Source of the DNA: CAYFHQ01 sp964342805
Lineage (GTDB): Bacteria > Bacillota > Clostridia > Peptostreptococcales > Acidaminobacteraceae
DNA: 64,000 nt
Direction: 5' to 3'
Assembly (NCBI GenBank): GCA_964342805.1
Contig: CAYFHQ010000010.1
Location: 7,828-71,827 of the forward strand
Position numbers and translations under genes: made by a program. The notes below the pieces were generated by a model, which was given only the letters and a program-made list of their open reading frames with translations, did not search any database and had not been told where the DNA came from. Below, one piece after another: positions 55,711 through 64,000 of this stretch. How positions within the stretch are numbered: position 1 is the first letter of the stretch; the number at the start of each line of letters is the position of its first letter.

Positions 55711-58038
55711 CTAGATCCAGAACCAGCCCATCCGCTTTTCCAGTTCACTGGGATCGCACAAGCGCCACTGCCAGTCCGGCGGGAGCATTTTTCGATAATA
55801 GGTGGAACTATAGCGTTCGTCAAGGAGAAGGATGGTCCCCTTGTCTGTTTCGGTCCGAATCAGTCGACCCACCGCCTGTAAAACCCGCCCAATGCCCGGA
55901 TACCCATAAGCGTAGGCAAAACCCGCATCTTCTCGGTCGTCAAAGTACTGGCGTATGCGGTCGTTTTCGAAGGAGACCGCCGGTGTTCCCATGCCTGCTA
56001 CAGCCACGCCGGTCAATCGACCACCCCGCAGGTCTATGCCTTCAGAGAAAATACCCCCAACCACACACAGGCCCACCACCGTTTCGTCGTTGTCCTCCTG
56101 GAACTCGTCCAGGAAGGCCAGACGCTCCTGTTCAGGCATTTCCCGTTCCTGTTCCACAAAGCGGATATCTGGGCACCGTTCATAAAGGATTTCCGCCACC
56201 TGCTCCATGTAGGCATAGGAGGGGAAGAATATGAAGTAGTTGCCCGGGTGGCCCGTAATAAAGGTTTCCACGTATGCGACCATCCTGTCCAGGGTGGCCT
56301 CTCGCTTGGCATACTTGGTCGTGACACCGGTCGCTTGAAGCATGAGACGATTTTCTGGATCGAAGGGTGAAGGAAAGGCCCGGGTGGGGTCTGTCTCCCT
56401 GCCACCAAGAATCCGTTTATAATAGCCCAGGGGCGACAAGGTCGCTGAAAAGAAAATAGCACTTTGACATTGGTCTAGGCGGTCTGCCAGATTTTTAGAC
56501 GGGTCTATGCAGTAGAGTTTCAGCCGGACGTCATTGCCCCGCTTCTCCACTAAGACCTCGTAGTGGTCGTCAAACAGTTCCACGATCCGGTTAAAACTCA
56601 GGCCGTCGAAGTAGAGGTCCAGGACCTCCTCTTGTTTTTCATGGTCAGGGTGTTCCACCAACCATTGTTCTGCTTCCGCTGTAAAATAGCGTACGGCCCC
56701 CACCAGGGTTTCTGGTAGGTCTTCTTCCACCAGCCGCTCGTCCTTTTCCTCTTCACAGAGCTTGCGGTAGTCCAGGAGGGCATTGTTGACCTTGTTGAGG
56801 GTCTTGGTCAGAGGCCAGTCTTTGGGTAGGCCCCGCTTCACGTCTATGACCTTTTGTTTACTCACTTCCGCTGAAAACATGCCCCTGGACCGGTCGACCA
56901 GATTGTGGGCTTCGTCCACTAGGAGGGTGATCCGCTCCTTGCTTTCGTCGAAAAAGCGTCTTAAATAGACCCTGGGGTCAAAAACATAGTTGTAGTCACA
57001 CACGACCAGGTCGGCGGCCATGGAGAGGTCCAAACTGAACTCAAAGGGACACACATGGTGGCGCTTAGCCACTTCCTCCACTTGACGACGGCCAATTTGC
57101 TCGTGGTTTTTTAGCATGTCCCACATGGCGTCATTGACCCGGTCAAAATGTCCCTTGGCGTAGGTACATTCCTCTGGGTTACAAGCGGTACCCGGTATGA
57201 AACAGATCTTGTCCTTGGCCGTCAGGGTCACCGAACGCAGGTGCATGCCAGCGTCATGTAGGATACCCAGGGCCTGCTCCGCAACGGTCCGGGTGATGGT
57301 CTTCGCCGTCAGGTAGAATAGGCGGTCACTGTGGTTCATACCCATGTTTTTTACAGCAGGAAATATGGAGGACATGGTCTTTCCAATCCCTGTTGGAGCC
57401 TGGTAAAAGCCCCGTTCCCCCTTTTCAATGGACTTGTACACGGAAACGGCCAATTCCCTTTGGCCCTTTCGGTAGCCGCCAAAGGGGAAGGCTAAACTTT
57501 GGAGGCTGCTGTCCCTTAAGGCCAGCCAGTCCCGCTTGTCTTCCATCCACCGTTTATAGTCATGGACCAGGTCATAAAAAAAGGTCTCCAGTTCTTCAAA
57601 CTGGAAGGTCTTTCTGAAACGGGTTGCCTCATAATCCTCAAGAGCCACATAGGTCAGTTGAATACCAATGGACGGCCGGCCCTCTTCCGCCATGACAAAG
57701 TAGCCATAACACATGGCCTGGGCCCAGTGGAGGGGGCGGTCGTCTGCCTGGAGTTCGTCCAGGGGCCTGGTGGTAGACTTTATTTCGTCGATCCAAACCT
57801 GGTCGTCCTCCTCAAAAACACCGTCTGCCCGGCCTTGGACCGTTAGCTCCATCCCCGCCAGTTCAATGGTCTTTTTCAACATGACCTCTGACTCGTAGCC
57901 AGGTCCCATATTTTTTTGTATATGCTGGTGGGCCCGTGTCCCGTCCAGGGCCCTGGTCCGGCTGGTAAACCGCAAGTCCAGGTCTCCGCCCTTACGGACA
58001 AACTCCACCAGGTTCCGGACCGATATACTTTGTTCCAT
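55711..58038 (-). CDS. nuclease-helicase fusion: PD-(D/E)XK domain + XPD/DinG-type Fe-S helicase
   Basis: From ATG 58038 (site GGGAGAGTGGAC) the chain has 775 residues. The first 180 look like a Cas4/RecB-type PD-(D/E)XK nuclease: GRADGVFEEDD holds Asp72 and WIDEIKST holds Glu85-x-Lys87. The helicase part follows, with FYQAPTGIGKTMSS (Walker A, Lys220) and four Cys around ICFIPGTACNPEECTYA and HHVCPFEF for a [4Fe-4S] cluster. It also has LLVDEAHNLVDRS (DEAH), IFFSATLSPLGYY and LQAVGRLIRTETDKG (motif VI). It should unwind 5'-tailed DNA and cut it, in repair. Similar fusions occur in other Bacillota. Confidence 0.88.
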   Translation of the reverse strand: MEQSISVRNLVEFVRKGGDLDLRFTSRTRALDGTRAHQHIQKNMGPGYESEVMLKKTIELAGMELTVQGRADGVFEEDDQVWIDEIKSTTRPLDELQADDRPLHWAQAMCYGYFVMAEEGRPSIGIQLTYVALEDYEATRFRKTFQFEELETFFYDLVHDYKRWMEDKRDWLALRDSSLQSLAFPFGGYRKGQRELAVSVYKSIEKGERGFYQAPTGIGKTMSSIFPAVKNMGMNHSDRLFYLTAKTITRTVAEQALGILHDAGMHLRSVTLTAKDKICFIPGTACNPEECTYAKGHFDRVNDAMWDMLKNHEQIGRRQVEEVAKRHHVCPFEFSLDLSMAADLVVCDYNYVFDPRVYLRRFFDESKERITLLVDEAHNLVDRSRGMFSAEVSKQKVIDVKRGLPKDWPLTKTLNKVNNALLDYRKLCEEEKDERLVEEDLPETLVGAVRYFTAEAEQWLVEHPDHEKQEEVLDLYFDGLSFNRIVELFDDHYEVLVEKRGNDVRLKLYCIDPSKNLADRLDQCQSAIFFSATLSPLGYYKRILGGRETDPTRAFPSPFDPENRLMLQATGVTTKYAKREATLDRMVAYVETFITGHPGNYFIFFPSYAYMEQVAEILYERCPDIRFVEQEREMPEQERLAFLDEFQEDNDETVVGLCVVGGIFSEGIDLRGGRLTGVAVAGMGTPAVSFENDRIRQYFDDREDAGFAYAYGYPGIGRVLQAVGRLIRTETDKGTILLLDERYSSTYYRKMLPPDWQWRLCDPSELEKRMGWFWI

Positions 58039-58113
58039 GTCCACTCTCCCGTTTTCTTCCTTTCCATATTGTATCATGGCAAACATATGTACGGTAGGAA
58101 AATGACAGCAAAA

Positions 58114-58142
58114 AAGCCCTCTTGCCTTGGCAAGAGAGCTTC
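58114..58142 (-). terminator. terminator after peptidoglycan-binding protein gene
   Basis: On the minus strand GAAGCTCTCTTGCC pairs with GGCAAGAGGGCTTTT (one mismatch) and runs into a T-tract. Confidence 0.8.
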
Positions 58143-58159
58143 TTTGTTAGCTTAAGTGT

Positions 58160-59233
58160 TTATTCCAACCCTGCGGCAGATCGAACTGCTGCTTGGTGTT
58201 TAGAATCTTGTCTACCGTCCATATGTCGAGTACTACCTGCAAAGTGCAGGTCCATGACCCCATCTTGGCCGTTGTTCTTGATTTTATCCAAGTTATATCC
58301 TGTTCCAAACCCAACAGACCGACCACTCACCCAGGCTTCAGCTGGCTTTTCGTCTCGACCTGCGTGGGGCATGGCGGACATGGAAGCTGCAATGGTACGT
58401 CCATTCACAGTAGCTAGAACCGGGCGTCTTTCCCAGCTATAGGCACCACCCAGAATGTCTAGGATCACATTGGCGTCTTTTAGGGTCAGGGCTTCCACGT
58501 CGGCGTGGTTGGCCCCGTAGGTCATCATGACTTGATATTCCAGACCCGTTCCCAAGTCCTTAATGTCGATCACTGTACCACGATCAACCAACTTGCCCTT
58601 CACTTCACTCCACCAATTGAGGTATTCCCCAACCGTTCCCTGGGCAGTTCTCCGAGCAGTTCCCCGGCTAACAGGAATATCCTTGGCCATAAGGGTCAAG
58701 TTTTTTGCTTCAAGGACTTGAATGGTCTTCTGACCCACAATACCGTCGACAACAAGGTCATTTTGTTCTTGGAAGAGTCGTACAGCTTCCAGGGTATCGT
58801 CGCCAAAGTAATTGGTATACCCATCAACCACGGTCAGAAATCCGTCCTGAACCAGGGCCCTTTGCAGGGCAATGACGTCTTGGTGACGGGTTCCCTTCTT
58901 ATATGTAGCTTTTACAAATGTATAGGGTTCATAAGACAGGCTTTCTTCCTTTAAAAGGCCTACAGCTGTCATTTTATCAATGAGTTCTTGGTCAATGGCT
59001 CCATCCGGCTCCATCTCCCAAGATTCTTGGAATCGCGTAACTGCCGCCTGCGTACGGGTATCTGTGTCTTCCTTTAAATCGTCCAAGGAATAAAACCCGC
59101 CGTCGTAGAGTGCTTTTTGTACCAAAATTTCTGTGTCTTGTGCTGTGTCTACTGGTGTTGTCTCTTCTGCCCATGTTGGCATTGCAAATAACATCGCCGC
59201 CGTGGCGATGATTGTGATGAAACGCAAATTCAA
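58160..59233 (-). CDS. secreted protein with two peptidoglycan-binding domains and a conserved C-terminal domain
   Basis: A signal peptide (FITIIATAAMLFAMPTWA) is followed by two PG_binding_1-type repeats. One is near residues 30-95 (VQKALYDGGFYSLDD...AAVTRFQESW) and one near 115-175 (VIALQRALVQDGFLTVVDG...DDTLEAVRLFQEQNDLVVDGIVG, quoted in part). The C-terminal 150 residues (TVIDIKDLGTG, YQVMMTYGANHADVEAL, VMDLHFAGSTRHMDGRQD) form a domain seen in other clostridial wall proteins with an unknown, possibly catalytic, role; conserved His residues are present. TTG 59233 is the start, behind GGGAGGCTATCA. Confidence 0.8.
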   Translation of the reverse strand: MNLRFITIIATAAMLFAMPTWAEETTPVDTAQDTEILVQKALYDGGFYSLDDLKEDTDTRTQAAVTRFQESWEMEPDGAIDQELIDKMTAVGLLKEESLSYEPYTFVKATYKKGTRHQDVIALQRALVQDGFLTVVDGYTNYFGDDTLEAVRLFQEQNDLVVDGIVGQKTIQVLEAKNLTLMAKDIPVSRGTARRTAQGTVGEYLNWWSEVKGKLVDRGTVIDIKDLGTGLEYQVMMTYGANHADVEALTLKDANVILDILGGAYSWERRPVLATVNGRTIAASMSAMPHAGRDEKPAEAWVSGRSVGFGTGYNLDKIKNNGQDGVMDLHFAGSTRHMDGRQDSKHQAAVRSAAGLE

Positions 59234-59461
59234 TGATAGCCTCCCTTTGTGTAACCGTTTTTTTCTCTAATCTCTAGGCAACCCTTTACCTTTTAGGCAA
59301 GTCGTAAAGACATTCTATCAGAGACCAAGGGGGCAATGCCAGTCAGGAAATGGGTATTCATAAGGGTCAGGTTATGTAAACCGCCCAGGGCCTACCTTGT
59401 GGCCAGTGAAAAAAATGTCGATTTTTTTATCTGTCCTTTTTTTCACCACATAAAGAAAAAA

Positions 59462-59482
59462 GACACTGCCTAAGCAGTGCCT
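59462..59482 (-). terminator. terminator after lytic transglycosylase gene
   Basis: On the minus strand GGCACTGC pairs with GCAGTGTC (loop TTAG) and is followed by TTTTTTCTT. Confidence 0.8.
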
Positions 59483-59508
59483 CTTCCCTAAAAATTTCGG
59501 TATAATTG

Positions 59509-60273
59509 CTAATCATTGAACGCTACATATTTTTGCTCTTTTTTGAGCACCACCCTTGAGTAAGAAGTGGAATAGGTATTGTTCTTTTCATAATAGCGTG
59601 CCAGGTTATATGGCCCACGATTATATTCAGATAAAATACGGTGGTAGTTTTCACCGTAAGCTTTTTGCAGGGTCTTAATGTACACTGCAGCCAGACCAAT
59701 GTTGTATTCCGGCTCGAAGATGCGGTCTGGATCGTATTCAAAATCTAGATCCTCCGCAAATGCACTGGCCAACCACTTCTCGGTTGAAGGGATAATTTGC
59801 ATGTATCCGCGGTCTTGTGCCCCGCCAACTTCAAACTGCTTGAAGTTGCTTTCCAGTTCCATTACCCCTAAGAGTAGGGATGGGTTTATATCAAATCGCT
59901 CTGCGTAATCAACCAAAGTCAGTGCTGTTTTAAAGTCCAGCGGTGTTACTTCAGAAATGTCTTTGGCCTTTTCCAATTGTTCTTCCGTATAGGCATCGAA
60001 GTCGATGTATTGTTCTAGTTTCTCAAGTCTTTGTTCGAGCTGTTCTTTTTCTTTTACTTGGTCCTTGAGAATATTGATGTCTTGTGTCAGTGCTTCGATT
60101 TGTAATTCGTACTTTTGTGCCTCTAGAGCGAGCTGATCAGTTTGCTTTGCCTTTTCCTCTAGCGCTTTCACGTCTTCAGAGTATAGGGAAAAGATTGTAG
60201 CGACGCCAATGGCAGTTCCGACTAGAACGCCAACCAGCAAAAACGCTGCTTTCTTCATGTTGATCATGACCAT
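59509..60273 (-). CDS. membrane-anchored lytic transglycosylase (SLT-type)
   Basis: This is a 254-residue protein with an N-terminal anchor (AAFLLVGVLVGTAIGVATIF), a coiled coil rich in Lys, Gln and Glu (about residues 30-100), and an SLT domain. LLLGVMELESNFK holds the catalytic Glu. DRGYMQIIPSTEKW is the GxMQ(L/I)xP motif, NIGLAAVYIKTLQKAYG follows, and LSEYNRGP is the AYNxG-type motif (here EYNRG). It cleaves peptidoglycan glycan strands at the outer membrane face. ATG 60273 follows GAAAGGTGTGA. A long inverted repeat lies in its leader, downstream of a good promoter. Confidence 0.9.
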   Translation of the reverse strand: MVMINMKKAAFLLVGVLVGTAIGVATIFSLYSEDVKALEEKAKQTDQLALEAQKYELQIEALTQDINILKDQVKEKEQLEQRLEKLEQYIDFDAYTEEQLEKAKDISEVTPLDFKTALTLVDYAERFDINPSLLLGVMELESNFKQFEVGGAQDRGYMQIIPSTEKWLASAFAEDLDFEYDPDRIFEPEYNIGLAAVYIKTLQKAYGENYHRILSEYNRGPYNLARYYEKNNTYSTSYSRVVLKKEQKYVAFND

Positions 60274-60350
60274 TCACACCTTTCAGTCTGAGGTCGCTCG
60301 AAAAACCTTCAGTATTTCAATTATTTGCTATGTCAAATCTATATATAAAA

Positions 60351-60388
60351 CGAATGATCGATTCGAAAATTATTCGGTCGATCATTCG
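60351..60388. promoter_or_regulatory. long inverted repeat in the lytic transglycosylase leader
   Basis: CGAATGATCGA (60351-60361) and TCGATCATTCG (60378-60388) are perfect 11-bp arms. They lie just after the promoter. They could be a TetR-like operator, or an RNA hairpin followed by TTTTATAT acting as a terminator or attenuator. Confidence 0.5.
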
Positions 60389-60398
60389 CACTTTGACG

Positions 60399-60426
60399 AT
60401 TATAGCATAGTCATTAGGTTTTGCAA
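60399..60426 (-). promoter_or_regulatory. promoter of the lytic transglycosylase gene
   Basis: TTGCAA (60421-60426) and TATAAT (60399-60404) on the minus strand are 16 bp apart. Confidence 0.6.
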
Positions 60427-60471
60427 GTGACTTGTGAAAAGTCAGAAAATTAGTGCAAGGGGCCTTACGGG

Positions 60472-61980
60472 CTACTGTAGTTGGTATATCTCGTATGACC
60501 GGGTCACCTTGGTGTCTAATTTTTCATGAGAAATAAAGACTTGCAGGTAGTCGCTACCACTGATTTCGTCTTCTTGAAGGGGGAGGAAAATGAAGATTCC
60601 TGCCTCTGACAAGAGGAACTTTGGATCGAGGTCCCGCTTGAAGGCCTCATAGTCCACCGTATAGGCCTGGCGGAGCTGGTTGAGGTAGGAATAGACCAAA
60701 TTATTGAGGGTCTCCCGGCTTTGGCCATCCGCCAAAACGTCTCCCAACTGGACCCGCTTGTGCTTCTTAAAATCATAAGTGAAGGGTTCAATGGACTTCC
60801 TGTATCCACCGTCATCATAATACTGGTACTTGACCAAATAAAGAGATACCAAGTTGTCCCGGTTGTAGAGAATATTAAAGTCCGACCAATAGTCATTCCT
60901 ACGGGACCCGTACTTGTCAAACATACCGGCAAACAAGGACGCCTCTGCCACATCCCTTAGCTTCTGGTTGATCTGTTTTTCCTCCCAAGGGTTGGACAGG
61001 CCCGTCACCTGGGGATAATAGAACAAGTAGTCCATTTCCTGGCCATAGGCCACGTCCACCTTGGCATGGGGCTGGCCACTGATTTCCAGGTAGACCTTGC
61101 GGTACATTTCTGGATAGGCGGCTATGAAATCGAAGGCCTCGTCCATCATGTAGTCATCCCGGTCGTCCAGGATGGGCAGGACCTGGGCAAAGAGGTTTCG
61201 CAAGGGTTGTCCTTCTGCGTTTTCTGCCAAGTATTCGTAGGCGACTCGGTACTCAATTCGTAGGTAGCCATGGTCATCATAGGGATAGTTATCACCAACA
61301 CCAAGAACAAAAGCCAACATGCGGTTATTGGCCTCGTCCCCCATATAGACATTCCATCTGGAATTGGGATACTTGTTAAAAAACCGGTCCATCTTGACCA
61401 GAATCTTTGACGCCTGGCCGGTGAGTAACAGATTTTTTTCAGAGGAATAGTCATCATGGAGGTCCATGAGCTGCCTGATGGCTATATAGTCCTGACCTTC
61501 CTCGTCCATAAAGGGGACAAACTGGTCAAAGATATGATAATCAATCACTGGTTTGTAGAGGTTGCCCTCTCGCTCTAAGCTATAGCCTGCCGAAGAAAAA
61601 CTCAACATCAGGGCCCGAAACTCAGGGTCGTCTATCCGTTTTATGGCTGACGCCTTATAGGTGACAGGAAAAGCGTCATAAAGGCGCTTATGGTTGCCCC
61701 GGTAGTACAAGAGGTTTTTATAGACATGATGCTTGGCCAAGAGCAGCTGCTCATAGTGGTAGACCAACCGTGTCATTTGGTCTGGAGCCAAAGTTTCTGT
61801 TCCTTCTTTAAGGACATCCAATAGCCGGGCTGGATCGTCAGATTTTTGTGCTTCTACATTGAACTTGTCATAGAGGGCCACCCAGGTTTCCCCGGACTCT
61901 TGGTCCAGTGTTTTAGGTCCACACCCTGTCAGGAGGGTAAGGCCCAGCAAGGCGATGACTAGGATCTTATTCAGCTTCAT
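60472..61980 (-). CDS. lipoprotein with DUF3298-like C-terminus
   Basis: The signal sequence ends with the lipobox LLTGC (Cys near residue 20), so the protein is an exported, lipid-anchored protein of 502 residues. Residues 30-330 are alpha-helical without a known motif. The last 150 residues (NQKLRDVAEASLF; YNRDNLVSLYLVKYQYYDDGG; FTYDFKKHKRVQLGDVLADG; ISGSDYLQVFISHEKL) follow the PdaC/DUF3298-like order also seen in the lipoprotein at 12075-13496, though with low identity. ATG 61980 (GGAGG 6 bases away) is preferred to 61983. It overlaps the kinase stop by 14 bases, so it may sense or report for that two-component system. Confidence 0.72.
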   Translation of the reverse strand: MKLNKILVIALLGLTLLTGCGPKTLDQESGETWVALYDKFNVEAQKSDDPARLLDVLKEGTETLAPDQMTRLVYHYEQLLLAKHHVYKNLLYYRGNHKRLYDAFPVTYKASAIKRIDDPEFRALMLSFSSAGYSLEREGNLYKPVIDYHIFDQFVPFMDEEGQDYIAIRQLMDLHDDYSSEKNLLLTGQASKILVKMDRFFNKYPNSRWNVYMGDEANNRMLAFVLGVGDNYPYDDHGYLRIEYRVAYEYLAENAEGQPLRNLFAQVLPILDDRDDYMMDEAFDFIAAYPEMYRKVYLEISGQPHAKVDVAYGQEMDYLFYYPQVTGLSNPWEEKQINQKLRDVAEASLFAGMFDKYGSRRNDYWSDFNILYNRDNLVSLYLVKYQYYDDGGYRKSIEPFTYDFKKHKRVQLGDVLADGQSRETLNNLVYSYLNQLRQAYTVDYEAFKRDLDPKFLLSEAGIFIFLPLQEDEISGSDYLQVFISHEKLDTKVTRSYEIYQLQ

Positions 61981-63796
61981 CATACGCCTCCCCACTGCCT
62001 ACACAATGTAGATCAAAATAGAACTGGACTCCTTGATGGGTATTACGGATACCATAGTTTGACTGGTGGTGTTCCAAAATGTTCTTCACAATGGCCAGAC
62101 CAAGGCCCGTTCCACCCTCTTGCTTGGACCGGGATGGGTCCACCCGGTAAAATCGCTCCCATAAAAGAGGGATTTGCTCGTCGGGTATGGCCTTGCCCAC
62201 ATTGGAGATCACCACTTCTACCTTGTCATTCCACCGACTCATGGAAACACTCACGGCAGAACCATCCATGGCGTGGCGGATGGCGTTGGACAAACCGTTG
62301 GTAACCACCTGCTCTATGCGACGCACGTCACCTACTACCCGGGTACAAACCTCCAGTTGGAAGTTGAGCTCCATGTCCAGTTGTTTCTCTTTTAACTTGG
62401 GGCCGAACTTGTCTGTCACCTTATAAAGGAGGCTACGCAAGTCAAAGTGGCCCAGTTCAATCTCATATTGTTCCGATTGGAGTTTGGACAGTTCCAGCAT
62501 GTCCAATACCAGGGCGTCCAGTTTATCCACTTCTCCAAGAATAATATTAATATAGCGGTCTTCTCGGCCTTCTGCTATTCCGTCACGGATTCCTTCCGCA
62601 AAACCCTTGATGATGCCAATGGGGGTCTTGAGTTCATGGGAGAAGCCACTGACAAACTCTTTTCTCCGCAGTTCCACCCGACGCTCCCGTTCAATGTCTT
62701 CTTGGAGCTGCAAATTGGCCTTGTGGAGGTCTTCAATGGACCTCTGCAGGTTCATGGACAGGCTGTTTAGACTGCTGGACAAGCTACCAATTTCGTCGTC
62801 TGACCTGACTTCAATATACTGGTCAAACTCCAACTTGGCCATTTGCTTGGCCGCTTCATTTACCCGGATCAGGGGCCGGGCCACCATACGGGAAAAGATA
62901 TAGGCGAAAATGGAAACAAAAACGATTGCGAACATGAGTACATAGATAAAGTAGTCTTGGAGGGTCTTCACCGCTTCAAGAATTGGCTGCCTGGAACCCA
63001 CCAGAAGGGCATACTGGAGTTCCCCCTTATTGACGGTTTGGTAGCTACGGACCAGGAGTTGCTCATTGGTTGTTGGATCATGATAAATAAAACTCTCCGG
63101 ACGGACCCGTTGGTCTTTGGAACTTTGGGGCATGACCCCCTCGCCAGGATGATACTCCTGGTAGTACCAATAGTCCACAATCCGCCATAGCTGTTGGGAG
63201 TGGACCCCCTTGTAAACATCATTCTCATTGGGAAGGACAGCCTTTAAAATGGTGCCGCTGATCTTGTCCAAGGTGTCATGGCGGCCATCATAGCCATAAG
63301 CAGACTTCAAGTTCATGAGGTCTTCCCCGTCCAGGGATATCCGAAGGGGATTGAGGCGGGTTATGCCATCCACAAGGACTATGTCCCCCTCGATTTCCAC
63401 AACAGAGCCCTCCGTTCGATTGGCAAACAAGAGCATTTGTTCTGGTACCAGGGCGGCATTTAAAGGAACTTCAAATAGCCGTCCTGAGTAGTCCAGCACG
63501 GATATGGCGTATTCCGGTTCGTTTTGTATGTTATTGCTGCTATCCACAATGGCCAGCCGGACATTGTGGGCTTGTTCCAGAGCATAGGTCTGGTTCTTGA
63601 GTCGAAACTCGTCCCAGTCTCCCCCCTCATAGGCCGATAAAAAACTCTGCATGGCCACATCCAGGGTATCGCTACGCCTTGCGTTGTAAAAGTTTTCAAA
63701 GAAGAGGGTCTCCGAGTAGAGGGCCACCGAAAGGAAGACAACGAAAAAGATCACCAGTAAAATATAGAGTTTACTGGTGATACTGCTCAGCCTCAC
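61967..63796 (-). CDS. PhoR/ResE-like sensor histidine kinase
   Basis: This 609-residue kinase has two membrane helices (about residues 8-28 and 283-303) that flank a large outer sensor domain of about 250 residues. A HAMP segment follows (RMVARPLIRVNEAAKQM), then a short coiled coil. The HisKA domain has FVSGFSHELKTPIGIIKGF (phospho-acceptor His near residue 390). The ATPase domain has VVTNGLSNAIRHAM (N-box), VVISNVGKAIPDEQ (G1), RSKQEGGTGLGLAIV (F/G2) and a short Asp/Glu-rich tail. GTG 63796 is the start, behind GAGGTGAAAAA, overlapping the regulator stop by GTGA. The ligand is unknown; the neighbouring lipoprotein and wall enzymes suggest an envelope signal. Confidence 0.93.
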   Translation of the reverse strand: MRLSSITSKLYILLVIFFVVFLSVALYSETLFFENFYNARRSDTLDVAMQSFLSAYEGGDWDEFRLKNQTYALEQAHNVRLAIVDSSNNIQNEPEYAISVLDYSGRLFEVPLNAALVPEQMLLFANRTEGSVVEIEGDIVLVDGITRLNPLRISLDGEDLMNLKSAYGYDGRHDTLDKISGTILKAVLPNENDVYKGVHSQQLWRIVDYWYYQEYHPGEGVMPQSSKDQRVRPESFIYHDPTTNEQLLVRSYQTVNKGELQYALLVGSRQPILEAVKTLQDYFIYVLMFAIVFVSIFAYIFSRMVARPLIRVNEAAKQMAKLEFDQYIEVRSDDEIGSLSSSLNSLSMNLQRSIEDLHKANLQLQEDIERERRVELRRKEFVSGFSHELKTPIGIIKGFAEGIRDGIAEGREDRYINIILGEVDKLDALVLDMLELSKLQSEQYEIELGHFDLRSLLYKVTDKFGPKLKEKQLDMELNFQLEVCTRVVGDVRRIEQVVTNGLSNAIRHAMDGSAVSVSMSRWNDKVEVVISNVGKAIPDEQIPLLWERFYRVDPSRSKQEGGTGLGLAIVKNILEHHQSNYGIRNTHQGVQFYFDLHCVGSGEAYDEAE

Positions 63797-64000
63797 TTTT
63801 TCACCTCAAGCTTATAGCCCATTCGGATCACAGTAACCAACATGCTGGCCGAAGCCCCCAGCTTGTTTCTAAGCTTTTTGATATGGGTATCAACGGTCCT
63901 CAGGTCCCCTGCATAGTCAAAACCCCACACATGCTCCAGGATCAACTCCCGGGTCAAACAAGTGTTTTTATGCTCCACAAAGAAGAGCAAGAGGTCATAC
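63793..64000 (-). CDS. OmpR/PhoB-family response regulator, C-terminal part
   Basis: Only the last 68 codons or so lie in the window. They encode the winged-helix DNA-binding domain: LLFFVEHKNTCLTRELILEHVWG (helix 1-2), DLRTVDTHIKKLRNKLG (recognition helix) and TVIRMGYKLEV (wing). The receiver domain with the phospho-Asp lies to the right of the window end. The stop overlaps the kinase start (GTGA), so the two form a translationally coupled two-component pair. Confidence 0.93.
   Translation of the reverse strand, partial: YDLLLFFVEHKNTCLTRELILEHVWGFDYAGDLRTVDTHIKKLRNKLGASASMLVTVIRMGYKLEVKK

Noticed and set aside
55711..58038. Possible CRISPR-associated Cas4/helicase module
   Set aside because: The nuclease domain resembles Cas4, but there are no repeat arrays and no cas1, cas2 or effector genes anywhere in the window.

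Overview
The window reads as chromosomal DNA of an anaerobic Bacillota bacterium, most likely a member of Clostridia. The evidence is a one-piece pyruvate:ferredoxin oxidoreductase, an Rnf/Nqr-type ion-pumping module, AgrA/AgrC-like signalling, strong GGAGG ribosome binding sites, TTGACA/TATAAT promoters, CcpA-type cre sequences and many stem-loop plus T-run terminators. Most genes have a moderate GC content. Two stretches, about 0.4-1.75 kb and 13.6-18 kb, are visibly richer in A+T and look acquired. I cannot name the species.

Layout. 0-13.5 kb is mostly housekeeping: the start of trmB, an AT-rich pair of unknown exported and membrane proteins, tRNA-Lys, pyrE with a PyrR-like leader, two SH3-domain cell-wall proteins (one an L,D-transpeptidase), a nitroreductase, a beta-CASP nuclease, a MATE pump behind a perfect palindrome, truA, a DJ-1/PfpI relative, an SRPBCC protein and a lipoprotein. 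13.6-21.5 kb is a complete peptide-signalled bacteriocin locus: LytTR regulator, AgrC-like kinase, a 44-aa double-glycine pheromone, two double-glycine GxxxG-rich bacteriocin peptides, two unassigned genes (possible immunity), a C39-peptidase ABC exporter and its HlyD-like partner. 21.8-22.4 kb has no gene but looks like a structured RNA with its own terminator. 22.4-31 kb carries PFOR (promoter overlapped by TTGTATACAA palindromes), OsmC, RidA, HD-GYP, a methyltransferase and an SDR.

31.3-35.2 kb is a five-gene operon that joins an Rnf-like membrane core (RnfD, G, E, A) to an NqrF-like NADH dehydrogenase, with no RnfB, RnfC or NqrA beside it. 35-41 kb has ogt, pepV, chrA, a PadR regulator and an MFS pump. 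41-46.3 kb is a glycan operon (three glycosyltransferases, one fused to a cyclic-nucleotide-binding domain, plus galU) with a perfect cre site upstream. 46.4-49 kb is a TPR-PAS-Hpt-CheA-type kinase with no visible partner.

49.0-55.6 kb is the most interesting region: a candidate RiPP (ribosomally made, modified peptide) locus. Reading leftwards it has a 48-aa exported propeptide, an M16 peptidase, a winged-helix regulator, a 44-aa lysine-rich peptide, a 67-aa cysteine-containing peptide, a radical SAM/SPASM enzyme and an MFS exporter, closed by a strong terminator. A divergent NprR/PlcR-like HTH-TPR regulator sits next to the propeptide gene, which suggests that a secreted peptide signal controls a modified-peptide operon. 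Hairpins on both sides of the cysteine peptide gene fit over-expression of the precursor relative to its enzyme.

55.7-64 kb holds a nuclease-helicase fusion, two cell-wall proteins (peptidoglycan-binding; lytic transglycosylase behind a long inverted repeat), a lipoprotein, and a PhoR-like kinase whose response regulator is cut by the window end.
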